Shown in pieces: positions 41,398-50,550 of a DNA stretch of 64,000 nt. This DNA comes from an uncultured bacterium. Its GTDB lineage: Bacteria; Vulcanimicrobiota; Xenobia; Xenobiales; Xenobiaceae. The stretch's first letter is position 1. Every line of letters starts with the position of its first letter. The stretch is from assembly GCA_934644775.1 (NCBI GenBank), contig CAKUDB010000013.1, forward strand, positions 1 through 64,000, read 5' to 3'. A model generated the notes under the pieces. The model was not told where the DNA came from, made no database searches, and saw only the letters and a program-made list of their open reading frames with translations. A program made the translations under genes and the position numbers.

Positions 41398-41449
41398 TAA
41401 AACCCTTTCAAAATATAGCTATGCTGCCTAAAGTCTGATCCATTTTTTT

Positions 41450-44017
41450 CTAAACTAAGAAATCATCCTCCACCACCAGACCGGACAAGTGGCGCTGTAC
41501 TTGGCCAAAAGAGGCCACTAGCTCAGAAGCGCTACTATAAAGAGGAGAAGCTTGCAAATCCAGCTTTTGGGAAGCTTCCGGTTTACAAAAATGTCCTCTC
41601 AGTAAACCTCTTTCTAGGCGACTCAACTTAAGCAAATTAAGCTGCTCCAAAACTTTTAAAGCTCGACGCCAGGTAATTGTTTCCAACTTAAGTTCTTGAG
41701 CGGCAGCTTTTATTTGAGCTTCTGTAAGATTAAAGTCACTCTTTCCCCCCTTAGTAAGGCGCATAACCCAACAGTAAACATTTTTCATAATCTCGCGATC
41801 TAACACATAAGCTTTTAATTGGCGCTTCAAGCGGAATAATTGGAAATATTCGAAAAGCAAGTGAATTTGCTCGGCCCCAGCTATACAAGGATGATTAAAA
41901 AAATCCATTTGCAAAGGAGGGGCAGCTAGAACTACCTGCTTATAACTTTTGGCCTGATAAAAGGCCGCCGCTTCAGCCTGAGCTCCCACGTAAGTTTCCC
42001 AAGAATTGACTATTTTGAGAGCAGCGCAAGCGGAAAACTCCTTAAATTGCTCGGGGGTATCGCTAACAAGCAAAAGGGAAGAAGCCTCTTTAAGATCTTG
42101 AGTTTGGCAGAGGCGCTCTAAGTATAATTTTTTATTGATAACCTGACGGCTATCGACTAAGCGAGGCGCAATTTGACTGTGGGCAAATACGCTAGCTAAA
42201 TAGCGCTGACTGTCAAAATGGCTTACCAAGCGGCTAGCTTCTTCAAAAGGGGAAAAGACTTCGTTTTGCTCAGCTTCGGCAGGCAATAAGGCTGCCATTC
42301 GGGGATCGGGGGCTAGGAAGTCACGAATAGTAATTTGCAACTCGCGGCGACCTCGGAAGATATTTTCTTCTACATTATAAAGGAAACTTATAGTGCAATT
42401 TTGAGTGTCTAGGGTGGCTAAATCCTTGACTTTACCAAAAGCGATAGCCTTAATGGGGGCCCTGCCTAAAGGGAAATTGTCGTCGACTACCTGCATAGAG
42501 ACGCTAGTACCGAAAGTGCCCATAGGCTTAAGGGGGCCTACTACTCGCACCCCTCGAGCCAAAAAGAGCGGCTTTTCATTTTCTTTGCCAGTAGGCTCCA
42601 AACGATCCAGCTCATGGATAAGATCCATATCCAATTTGTGAATGGGCAACCAACAATCGACCTTCTTCTTGGGAGGTTTTATATTTAACTTCTGGCAAGC
42701 TTGGCGCAAAGCTTGAGCAAATTGGGCTTCACCCCCCACTTTTAAGGTAAAGCCGCCGGCATTGGCATGGCCGCCGTATTTGTCCAGGCAATCACTACAA
42801 AGATTGAGAATATCTAATAGATTTATACCTTGGGGAGCCCTGCCGCTGCCCATAATCTGTCCATTTTCGTCGATAGTGGTGCCCACAAAGACCGGTATGC
42901 GATAAGTATCCATCAAGCGCTGAGCACATAAGCCCAAAATACCTTTATGCCAAGAGCCGTAAATAAAGATAACATAGCGCTTAACCTCACCATCATTGTC
43001 GAGTATCTCTTCAATTTCTCGAAAGATTTTTTGCTCTACCTTGTGGCGCTCTTGACTGAGCTCTAAAAGGCGGCTGACTTTCATTCGACAAATATCGAAA
43101 TTCTGAGCCAACATTAAATCGAGAGCCCATTGGGGAGTATCCATACGGCCGCAAGCATTAATCTTAGGGCCGATAGAAAAGCTCATCGACTGAGCATTGA
43201 TAGCTTCAGGACTAATTTTGCACCCTTGGGCCAAAGCCTTAAAGCAAGGACGCTCCAGAGAGGCAAAAATAGGCATACCTAACATAGTTAGAACCCGATT
43301 TTCGCCTTTCATAGGCACCATATCGCACAAAGTAGCCAAGGCTACCATATCTAAATATTGGCGAGGTTCGGGTAAAGAGTAACGCTTAAAGATGGCACAA
43401 AGTAACTTCCAAGCTACGCCGGCACCACATAATTTACTAAAAGGATAATTGTGCCCCTCTAAATTGGCATTAACAAAAGCGTCCGGCTGGGCGGCTTGGC
43501 CTTCTATTTGGTGGTGATCGGTGACAATAACTTTTAAGCCTTGGCGGCGAGCATAATCTACACTTTCGACGCTCGAAGAACCACAGTCGACAGTAATTAA
43601 CAGACTGGCACCATATTTTATGGCCGCTTCTACGCCCTCTGGAGATAAACCGAAGCCTTCAGAGAAACGGTGGGGTAAATGGCACTCTACCTGGGCATGT
43701 AAAGTGCGCAAACCCAAAACCAGAATAGAAGCGGCCGTTATGCCATCGACGTCGTAATCGCCGCAAATAAAGATCTTTTCTTCTTTTTTTAGAGCGGCCA
43801 CGATCAGTTCTACAGCTTCAGCTACACCTGGGTAGGCTTCAGCAGCATATATCTCTTCAGAATCGGCCCGAAAATATTTTTCTACTTGATCTACAGTTTT
43901 TAGGCCTCGATTGATTAACAAATGAGCCAATAAATTACTACAGCGACATTGTTGGGCTATTTTGTTAATCAGTTCCGTATCTGGTTGGCAAATTTCTATA
44001 CTTTGTGAGTCAATCAT
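41450..44017 (-). CDS. recJ: Single-stranded-DNA exonuclease RecJ
   Basis: 855 residues. DHH motifs: GDYDVDGITAASILVLGL, LLITVDCGSSS and KVIVTDHHQIEG. DHHA1 signature: YGGHANAGGFTL. The OB-like domain follows (about residues 470-560), then a 280-residue C-terminal extension as in Gram-positive RecJ proteins. It degrades ssDNA 5' to 3' in recombination and mismatch repair. First of three same-strand genes with short gaps (recJ, rsuA-type, MTase run the other way round in order: MTase, rsuA-type, recJ). Confidence 0.95.
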   Translation of the reverse strand: MIDSQSIEICQPDTELINKIAQQCRCSNLLAHLLINRGLKTVDQVEKYFRADSEEIYAAEAYPGVAEAVELIVAALKKEEKIFICGDYDVDGITAASILVLGLRTLHAQVECHLPHRFSEGFGLSPEGVEAAIKYGASLLITVDCGSSSVESVDYARRQGLKVIVTDHHQIEGQAAQPDAFVNANLEGHNYPFSKLCGAGVAWKLLCAIFKRYSLPEPRQYLDMVALATLCDMVPMKGENRVLTMLGMPIFASLERPCFKALAQGCKISPEAINAQSMSFSIGPKINACGRMDTPQWALDLMLAQNFDICRMKVSRLLELSQERHKVEQKIFREIEEILDNDGEVKRYVIFIYGSWHKGILGLCAQRLMDTYRIPVFVGTTIDENGQIMGSGRAPQGINLLDILNLCSDCLDKYGGHANAGGFTLKVGGEAQFAQALRQACQKLNIKPPKKKVDCWLPIHKLDMDLIHELDRLEPTGKENEKPLFLARGVRVVGPLKPMGTFGTSVSMQVVDDNFPLGRAPIKAIAFGKVKDLATLDTQNCTISFLYNVEENIFRGRRELQITIRDFLAPDPRMAALLPAEAEQNEVFSPFEEASRLVSHFDSQRYLASVFAHSQIAPRLVDSRQVINKKLYLERLCQTQDLKEASSLLLVSDTPEQFKEFSACAALKIVNSWETYVGAQAEAAAFYQAKSYKQVVLAAPPLQMDFFNHPCIAGAEQIHLLFEYFQLFRLKRQLKAYVLDREIMKNVYCWVMRLTKGGKSDFNLTEAQIKAAAQELKLETITWRRALKVLEQLNLLKLSRLERGLLRGHFCKPEASQKLDLQASPLYSSASELVASFGQVQRHLSGLVVEDDFLV

Positions 44018-44044
44018 AATAAATCTTTGAAGGAAAAAGATAGC

Positions 44045-44839
44045 TTAAGGCTTCCCTATCGATCTTTTCAGAGTTGTCAATTCAGCTTCAGTTAAGAAGC
44101 GCCATTGGCCCTTTTCCAAGCCTTTAAGATCTAAACCGGCAAAAGCTACCCTATGGAGTTGCGTTACCGAGTTATCTAAAGCCGCCAACATGCGCTTTAC
44201 CTGATGATAGCGCCCCTCAGTTAGAGTGAGCAGCAAATGATCGCTCTCTTCTATCTTCCCTTCCTGAGCCTGAGCCACAGCCCGGCTGGCTTCTTCCATA
44301 GATAATATTGCTGAGTTACTTTCGGTCAAAAGACAACACCGAGCAGGCAACAGAGGCTTACTCTCTCCCTCTAAGTATAAGCCGCCCTCCCGCAAAGATT
44401 GCAAACGCCAATCGGCTATAGGCCTTTCCAACCATACTTCATATACTTTATCGGTATGATGTTTGGGAGAGATAAGCCTATGATTGAGTTCTCCATCGTC
44501 GGTAAAGAATAAAGCTCCAGTAGTATCTTTATCTAAACGGCCTACGCTAGCTAAAGGCGGACGGCGGCGCTTAAAAGGCTCAGGCAAGAGTTGGTAAATA
44601 AGTTGCCCTTGATCATCATGACTACAAACAAAGGCCTGGGGCTTATACATCAAGAGATAAAGCTTATCAGGATCGAGAGGCTCGCCTTGGAAAAGAATAT
44701 CTTGGCTTTCCACTTTTTGTTTAGCGACAAGTTTGACTCCGCTGCGAGAGCTAACCTCGCCTGAGCGGATCAGCCTCTCTACTTCACTGCGCCTACATAA
44801 GCCGCGCTCGGAAAGTAATTTGTCCAGACGAACCTGCAT
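44045..44839 (-). CDS. rsuA: RsuA-family 16S rRNA pseudouridine synthase
   Basis: 264 residues. N-terminal S4 domain (RLDKLLSERGLCRRSEVERLIRSGEV). The catalytic motif is SVGRLDKDTTGALFFTDDGEL with the active-site Asp, and later LTEGRYHQVKRMLAALDN. RsuA modifies U516 of 16S rRNA; RluB/RluE relatives are less likely given the motif. An insertion with a Ser/Glu-rich stretch sits near residue 190. It lies between the MTase gene and recJ. Confidence 0.88.
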   Translation of the reverse strand: MQVRLDKLLSERGLCRRSEVERLIRSGEVSSRSGVKLVAKQKVESQDILFQGEPLDPDKLYLLMYKPQAFVCSHDDQGQLIYQLLPEPFKRRRPPLASVGRLDKDTTGALFFTDDGELNHRLISPKHHTDKVYEVWLERPIADWRLQSLREGGLYLEGESKPLLPARCCLLTESNSAILSMEEASRAVAQAQEGKIEESDHLLLTLTEGRYHQVKRMLAALDNSVTQLHRVAFAGLDLKGLEKGQWRFLTEAELTTLKRSIGKP

Positions 44840-44869
44840 AGATCCTGAGCCTTTCTGGTTGCTAATGGT

Positions 44870-46360
44870 CTAGTGGGCGCTGCTACCGATAGGATTTGAA
44901 GCCATAAATACTTTAAAACTGTTATTTTCGGCTACTTTTTCGTAGGTTTTGAAGTATTCGGCCAAAGTCTCTTCGTAAGGCAAAGTACGATTGACAACTA
45001 CATATAATATCCCGCGCCAAGTTAGAGCCCGAGCGGCACTGGCAACAAATTCGCGCCCCAAATTGAGTACGCGAGTTTGCCCTTGATGGAAAGGCGGATT
45101 CATAACGATCCAGTCATATTGCTCGGAAGGGACGTCGGAAATAACGTCAGCCCAACTGTAGCCTAAACGCACTTTAAGATTGAGCTTTTTAAGCTCTTTT
45201 TTGGCGGCGGCCAGAGCCAAATATTCATCTTCAAAAAGATCGATACGACTAATTTCACCAGCTAAACAAGAGCGCGACTCTAAAGCCGCCTTGGTTAAGA
45301 AACCGTTGGCGCTCCCTAAATCGGCCCCTACACCTTTAAGTTGAGCTTTAGTCTTAATGTATTCGGCCAACAATTTGGAGCCACCGTCAGCTTTATTCCA
45401 ACTAAAGATACCGGGGCGGGAAAGTAAGCCGCTATCTTCACAATACCGATAGTTAAAGCCATCTTCCCACTTTTTCAACAATTCGGCCATCTGTTCTTTT
45501 TCTTGAAGATTAGCCGGAACTTCTATAGAGAAAGTGCGACAGTGGAACTTAGATTGCTGAGCGCTTAAAGGTACGTATTCGCTCATAGCTTTTTCAAAGC
45601 TGCCCGCCCCTAAGCTGTTGGCAATAGAAAAGACGATCTGGCCTCCGGCTTTAACAGAGCGCAAAGCTCGGGCCAGATTTACATAATTTTCGGCTCGCGA
45701 AGAAGTGCCCAAAATTAAAGCGGCGTCGTAAAGGGGCTTAAACTCTTTACCCTCTTCCCAAGGCTGAACTAACCCCACTTCAGGGACGACTTTGTCGGGG
45801 TAATTGACAAAAAGCAAACATTCAGAGCTCTGGCGATGGATTCGGTCTTTGGGATTAAGCGTATGGGCGGCCAAACGGCGATAGGCTCGAGCCGAACTTT
45901 GCTCACACGTGATTTGGCCATTAGGGGAAAAGGCAAAATTAGCTAAGCCGGAGGTAGGGTCTTGGTAGAAAAGCTCAGGCGTAAAGTGAGCTCGCAAGAA
46001 GAGCCACTCTTGGCAAGGAGCAAAAAGTTGGCAATATTTGTCTAGGAATAAAGATAAGGCCTTCAAAGCAGCTTCTTGCTCGGGGCTAACTGGGGCCTGA
46101 GCTTCGCGCAAAGCACGCTGGCGGCGGCGAGCCTTTTGGGCGGCGGCTACCAATTCGGCTGAATCGGCATATTCGGGGTTGATAACACGCTCTCGAGAAG
46201 AGCGTTGGCTGCGCTCGCCTCCTCTAGAAGAGCGCTCGCCGCCTCGGGAAGAACTATCCGAATAACTGCGCGAACCGGTACGGCGCTCTTGGCCAAAGGC
46301 ATATCCTCCTGAACGATTACGTGAATCACGGGAGTTCTTCGAGCGTTTGAATAAGGGCAT
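44870..46360 (-). CDS. RsmC-like rRNA methyltransferase with Arg/Ser/Gly-rich N-terminus
   Basis: About 496 residues from ATG 46360, which has AAGGAG at 12 bases; a TTG at 46447 without a site would add 29. The C-terminal half is a class I methyltransferase: GADLGSANGFLTKAAL (motif I) and the catalytic NPPFHQG, as in RsmC/RlmG-type N2-guanine enzymes that act on 16S or 23S rRNA. The middle half matches the degenerate duplicate domain of RsmC. The first 75 residues are low complexity with RGGERS/SRGGER units, unusual for this family and probably RNA-binding. Confidence 0.75.
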   Translation of the reverse strand: MPLFKRSKNSRDSRNRSGGYAFGQERRTGSRSYSDSSSRGGERSSRGGERSQRSSRERVINPEYADSAELVAAAQKARRRQRALREAQAPVSPEQEAALKALSLFLDKYCQLFAPCQEWLFLRAHFTPELFYQDPTSGLANFAFSPNGQITCEQSSARAYRRLAAHTLNPKDRIHRQSSECLLFVNYPDKVVPEVGLVQPWEEGKEFKPLYDAALILGTSSRAENYVNLARALRSVKAGGQIVFSIANSLGAGSFEKAMSEYVPLSAQQSKFHCRTFSIEVPANLQEKEQMAELLKKWEDGFNYRYCEDSGLLSRPGIFSWNKADGGSKLLAEYIKTKAQLKGVGADLGSANGFLTKAALESRSCLAGEISRIDLFEDEYLALAAAKKELKKLNLKVRLGYSWADVISDVPSEQYDWIVMNPPFHQGQTRVLNLGREFVASAARALTWRGILYVVVNRTLPYEETLAEYFKTYEKVAENNSFKVFMASNPIGSSAH

Positions 46361-46584
46361 AAATAGTGTATTCTCCTTGGTTGTATCAGAACGAACTTTG
46401 GTTAAAAGATTCTTTACCGGATGGCCGCCTTTCCTCCTCTTAGCCAAAGGGCAGGACAGGAAGAAAGGGAGATTACCTAGAATAAGCAGGGCGTTTTGGA
46501 TGTTGGGCCAACGCCGACTGATAGTCCGATTCTTCCCTACAGCGCTGGCTCAATCGATAGTTTTTGGGAGACAGAAAAAAGTAC

Positions 46585-47706
46585 ATGGACTCTATAGCAG
46601 ATAAGCACATCAATGGCGATATGGCAGCCCAGGAGGCTCATCCGGCCGACGATAACGGCAGACCTCCTATCGACGATAGAACCCGCACTTTAATGGCTGT
46701 AGGCGACTTACACGGCGACTATTATCGTTTACTCCGCTATTTGAGAGAAATGGACTTTTTGCTTCCCGGCACTATCTCTTGGAATCCTAAGGCCGATCGC
46801 GTCGATCTCATCTTTATCGGCGACTACGTCGACTGGCGCGGCGAGCCTTTAGAAGCTCCTTTCGACCAGACTAATAATAGTGCAGTCGAGGGGCCGCGCA
46901 AAATTTTAGAGTTGATCGTCAGTTTGCAAAAAGATATGGCTCGTTTGCGTCGCTTCGATCCCAACTTTGACAGCCGTTTTTACCCCATTTTGGGCAACCA
47001 CGACTTAATGATGATCTCTTCGGCCAAAGTCACCAATTATCTGAGCGCCGATTTTATTAACGATACCCTCTTAACCAGCCGTATCTATCCTTTGCTCAGA
47101 CGTCAACTCTCCGATAAAGGCCTAGATTCTAACCAAATTGAAGAAGCTATGGGCTTTATTAACTGGTGGTACCAAGGTGGAGAAGGGACGGCCGAGGGTT
47201 TTGGCGGCTTAGAAAAATGGGCCGAAGTAATGCACAACGGCGCTTACCAATACTTGGAAGATAATCTCTATTTGGGCGTTATTGTCAATAATCGCTTATT
47301 TGCCCATTCGGTACCGGACAACCGCGACTATTGGCGTCCTATGCAAGAGCTGGCCGAGTTGCCGGAAAGCACTTATCTGGCAGCCAGAGAGAGCTTTATC
47401 TGGGGGCGTCGAGTCTGGGGTTACGATTATCAATCCGGCACCCGCACCCCTCAATTTACGGACGACGAATTGCAAACTATGCTCGACGCCTTCGAGTGCA
47501 CCAGTTGCGTAATTGGCCACACGCCTCTCTCTCGCGATACTGAGCATGTTCGCGCCTACGACGATAAAGTGATCAATATCGACGTACACGGTTGTCCCGG
47601 ATCGAAGGCTTTTATCGAAACATATACCCCCACTCCCACCAGCACTAAGGCTCCTTTACGCTCGCTAGTTATCGCCGATTCGGAAGCTGAGTATCGCACC
47701 CTATAA
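46585..47706 (+). CDS. Calcineurin-like metallophosphoesterase
   Basis: 373 residues from ATG 46585; a TTG at 46564 would extend it by seven. Metal-binding motifs in order: VGDLHGDY, FIGDYVDWRG, LGNHDLMM, a central His region and VIGHTPLS with DVHGC near the end. It probably acts as a protein phosphatase or nucleotide phosphatase of the PPP/ApaH-like type. Divergent from the methyltransferase gene. The strong hairpin 47718-47763 follows. Confidence 0.85.
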   Translation: MDSIADKHINGDMAAQEAHPADDNGRPPIDDRTRTLMAVGDLHGDYYRLLRYLREMDFLLPGTISWNPKADRVDLIFIGDYVDWRGEPLEAPFDQTNNSAVEGPRKILELIVSLQKDMARLRRFDPNFDSRFYPILGNHDLMMISSAKVTNYLSADFINDTLLTSRIYPLLRRQLSDKGLDSNQIEEAMGFINWWYQGGEGTAEGFGGLEKWAEVMHNGAYQYLEDNLYLGVIVNNRLFAHSVPDNRDYWRPMQELAELPESTYLAARESFIWGRRVWGYDYQSGTRTPQFTDDELQTMLDAFECTSCVIGHTPLSRDTEHVRAYDDKVINIDVHGCPGSKAFIETYTPTPTSTKAPLRSLVIADSEAEYRTL

Positions 47707-47717
47707 AAATAAGCCGA

Positions 47718-47763
47718 GCCTGGGCCAAACCACCTCTTTTAGGCGGGTTAGGTGGGCCCAGGC
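47718..47763. terminator. Hairpin terminator between convergent genes
   Basis: GCCTGGGCC (47718-47726) pairs with GGCCCAGGC (47755-47763), and CCACCT with AGGTGG inside. Very stable, with no long T-run. Confidence 0.7.
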
Positions 47764-47786
47764 CCAAGTTAGTAAGGGGAGCAGTT

Positions 47787-48737
47787 TTAGTTAAAAGGCC
47801 TTCCCTTGGCAAATTCCAACACTTCAGATAGGTGTTTAAGTACGGGTATACCCAATTCTTTAGCTTCCAGCCTCGATTTAGCGCAATTATATCCCCAACC
47901 AGCCAAAGCTACCTGTACTCCCAAAGGACGAACTTTTAATAAATTGTCCAATAAGTCGTCTACAAAAAGGATCTGTTCGCCCTCCACCCCAAAGCTGGTA
48001 GCTAAAATATAAAGTTGTACCTTTTTATCAAAGGTATGCTCTTTAGACAAGATCAGCATTTTTAAGTCTACAGTAGCTAAAAGGGCTTCTACTGAGGCTC
48101 TGTCCTTAGTAGTACAGATAGAGACACCGTCAAAACTAGCCAAGGCTTGCTTAATAACTTCTAAATTGCCTGGATAGATAGGTTGTGGTTTTAGCCAGTC
48201 GGCCAAATTTTGGCGGCGCGATTGGGCTCGCCAATAAGCTAAACGCCGACCGAAAAAGGCTAAAAAGTTTTTGAGGGCAGCCCCTTGGGCCACAAAGTCT
48301 GACCAAGCATAATTTTGCAAATTTATAGAGCTAACCTCGCCAGGGAATGGCTCTGCCTCTTCCCCCCAAGGCTCGGGGCCGCAGCTCCATTGGGCCGCCT
48401 TTCCCGCTAGAACCGTCGGCCAAGCCCCCCTTTCCCAATTGGCCGCTGCCGCTGGGGCGCTTACGGGCCTAAGGCCACTCTCTTCCTTTACATATTCAGG
48501 CCCGCCCTTTTCCAAACAAAGGCGCTCTCCAATAAGCAAAATTAAGCCAAATTCTTCACCAGTGCGAGCCAACCAACGACCTGAAGTGAAAAGAGACATA
48601 GGGCAGAAAGCCCAGCGGCCGAAAATTTCTCGCCAAACTTTTTGGCCGACGATATAGCCTTCACGCTCGGTATCCCAAATTACTCCATCAAAATCTAGCG
48701 CCAAAATACGCCTATTGGCAGCAATTATTTTGTCCAT
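47787..48737 (-). CDS. HAD-superfamily hydrolase
   Basis: 316 residues from ATG 48737 (AGG at eight bases; a GTG at 48746 adds three). Motif I is ILALDFDGVIWDTE, motif II is in FDGVSICTTKD, and motifs III/IV are KVQLYILATSF and ILFVDDLLDNL. The cap contains a long insertion (about residues 60-150). Such enzymes are phosphatases of small phosphorylated molecules; the substrate is unknown. Monocistronic between two hairpins. Confidence 0.75.
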   Translation of the reverse strand: MDKIIAANRRILALDFDGVIWDTEREGYIVGQKVWREIFGRWAFCPMSLFTSGRWLARTGEEFGLILLIGERLCLEKGGPEYVKEESGLRPVSAPAAAANWERGAWPTVLAGKAAQWSCGPEPWGEEAEPFPGEVSSINLQNYAWSDFVAQGAALKNFLAFFGRRLAYWRAQSRRQNLADWLKPQPIYPGNLEVIKQALASFDGVSICTTKDRASVEALLATVDLKMLILSKEHTFDKKVQLYILATSFGVEGEQILFVDDLLDNLLKVRPLGVQVALAGWGYNCAKSRLEAKELGIPVLKHLSEVLEFAKGRPFN

Positions 48738-48794
48738 ATCGGCCACCTGCTCAATTTATAATATTTACCAATATTCTAGACTTAAAAGAGAAGA

Positions 48795-48836
48795 GCCGCT
48801 AGCTTTTTTTTCTAATTCGATAAAAAAGACAGCGGC
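48795..48836 (-). terminator. Hairpin after gltX
   Basis: GCCGCT (48795-48800) pairs with AGCGGC (48831-48836). T-runs and A-runs in the arms extend the stem. It lies about 50 bases after the gltX stop. Confidence 0.45.
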
Positions 48837-48887
48837 TACACCCTTAAAAAGTTCAGCCCTATCGAGCTTTTAAGCTTTAAAGCGCCC

Positions 48888-50330
48888 CTAACCGTTAGGT
48901 AAAACGGCTAAAGCCTTTTCTAAGCGGCGCAAACAAGTATCTTTACCCAAAACTTCCATCATATGGAAGAGGCTAGGGCCGTTACCAACTCCACTTAAAG
49001 CCAAACGAACCGGATGGATAAGCTGGCCAGCGCCTACACCTTGGCTCTGGGCAAATTCACGCAAGCTATTTTCCAATACTTCGGGGCTAAATTCGGGAAG
49101 CTCTCTCAAAATGGAAAGCCAACCGGCTAAAAGACCGTGGCTGGCAGCTTTCCAGCGCTTTTTCAGCGTAGCTTCTTCGTAACTCTCTGGATCTTCGTAG
49201 AAGTAAGGGGCTTCGGTGACATAATCAGTTAAAAGGTTAGCCCTTTCAGCCATTACTTCCACAACTTTAATTAAATAAGAGCGCTCGGGGCGATCCTTAC
49301 CCAATTTATCGAAGAAGGGCAAAGCCAAATCGGCTAATTCCTCACTAGACTTAGCTCTCATATGTAAACCGTTAATATAAAGGAGCTTGTCAAAATCGAA
49401 AACGGCTCCCGACTTACGTACTCGCTCGATAGTGAAGGTCTGACACAATTCCTCTAAAGTGAAAAATTCACGCTCATCCCCCGGATTCCAACCCAAAAGG
49501 CAAAGGAAGTTGAGCATAGCCTCAGGCAAATAGCCCTTCTCCCGATAAGACTCTACAGAGACGTCGCCGTCGCGTTTAGAGAGTTTTTTACCATTTTCGT
49601 TGATAATTAAAGGCACGTGAGCATACTGAGGGACTTCCCAGCCAAAAAATTCGTAAAGTAAAAGGTGCTTAGGAGTAGAAGAGAGCCACTCTTCGCCGCG
49701 AATAACGTGGGTAATACCCATTAAATGATCGTCAACGACTACGGCCATATGGTAAGTGGGGAAACCGTCAGTCTTAATCAATACCTGATCGTCAATCAAA
49801 GAAGAATCGAAGCTAACTTCGCCACGCACAATATCATGTACGGTTAAAGTACGACCATCAGGCACTTTTAAACGTATAACGTGAGGCTCGCCTTTAGCCA
49901 AGCGCTCGGATACTTCTTCTGGAGAGAGATGGCGACAAGCTCGATCGTAAGCAGTGCTTTCACCTTTGGCACTATGCTCAGCCCGCATTTGCTCTAAACG
50001 CTCAGCCGTGCAAAAACAATAGTAGGCGTGGCCCTCGTCGACCAATTTTTTAGCCATCTTATGGTAGATGGCTAAGCGCTCGCTCTGTACATAAGGGCCG
50101 CGATCTCCCCCCACTACGGCACCTTCGTCGGGAGTCAGACCAGCCCACTTCAAAGAGTCCAGCAAAGCTTCGACGGCCCCTTCTACCAAACGAGTGCGGT
50201 CGGTATCTTCAATGCGCAAAATAAATTGGCCCCCTTCGTGGCGAGCCATTAAATAGTTGTAAAGAGCGGTGCGCAAACCGCCTACATGTAAGTAACCTGT
50301 AGGACTGGGAGCAAAACGTACACGAACCAT
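48888..50330 (-). CDS. gltX: Glutamyl-tRNA synthetase
   Basis: 480 residues from ATG 50330, where GGAG lies six bases upstream. Class Ib motifs: RFAPSPTGYLHVGGLRTALYN (HIGH-like) is split over the active site, and KKLSKRDGDVS is the KMSKS-like loop. It charges tRNA-Glu and, in many Bacillota, also tRNA-Gln for later amidation. The upstream leader holds a candidate attenuator (50350-50447). Divergent from the Dus-PNP fusion gene. Confidence 0.96.
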   Translation of the reverse strand: MVRVRFAPSPTGYLHVGGLRTALYNYLMARHEGGQFILRIEDTDRTRLVEGAVEALLDSLKWAGLTPDEGAVVGGDRGPYVQSERLAIYHKMAKKLVDEGHAYYCFCTAERLEQMRAEHSAKGESTAYDRACRHLSPEEVSERLAKGEPHVIRLKVPDGRTLTVHDIVRGEVSFDSSLIDDQVLIKTDGFPTYHMAVVVDDHLMGITHVIRGEEWLSSTPKHLLLYEFFGWEVPQYAHVPLIINENGKKLSKRDGDVSVESYREKGYLPEAMLNFLCLLGWNPGDEREFFTLEELCQTFTIERVRKSGAVFDFDKLLYINGLHMRAKSSEELADLALPFFDKLGKDRPERSYLIKVVEVMAERANLLTDYVTEAPYFYEDPESYEEATLKKRWKAASHGLLAGWLSILRELPEFSPEVLENSLREFAQSQGVGAGQLIHPVRLALSGVGNGPSLFHMMEVLGKDTCLRRLEKALAVLPNG

Positions 50331-50349
50331 GTTATTCTCCAAAATATTA

Positions 50350-50447
50350 CCAAAAATTGCGCCCAGAGGTTCACCGTTGCCACCTATAAACCTGCAGAAC
50401 TACCTGTTTAAGCTCTGGGCCAGTGATTGCGCCTAGTTTCTGGCAAC
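50350..50447 (-). promoter_or_regulatory. Candidate attenuator in the gltX leader
   Basis: In transcript order: GTTGCCA (50447-50441), GCCCAGAG (50420-50413), TGGCAAC (50382-50376), CTCTGGGC (50368-50361), then GCAATTTTTGG. Blocks 1 and 3 are complementary, and so are 2 and 4. Pairing 2:4 plus the T-run gives a terminator. Pairing 1:3 would preclude it, or form a pseudoknot. The T-box-like AGGTGGCAACGG overlaps block 3, but I see no full T-box stem I. Confidence 0.5.
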
Positions 50448-50550
50448 TATTTTTTTCTAATTTTTGGGCCACATTTTTTTCTAGACAACAATATTTCCTA
50501 GGCTTAACTAAAAAGGGAATATAACTATTAACACGGAACTTCCCCCGCCT

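Noticed and set aside
50361..50420. Classical T-box upstream of gltX
   Set aside because: The AGGTGGCAACGG segment is T-box-like, but the leader is short, no stem I with a Glu specifier was seen, and the terminator uses a 5' arm upstream of the T-box-like segment.
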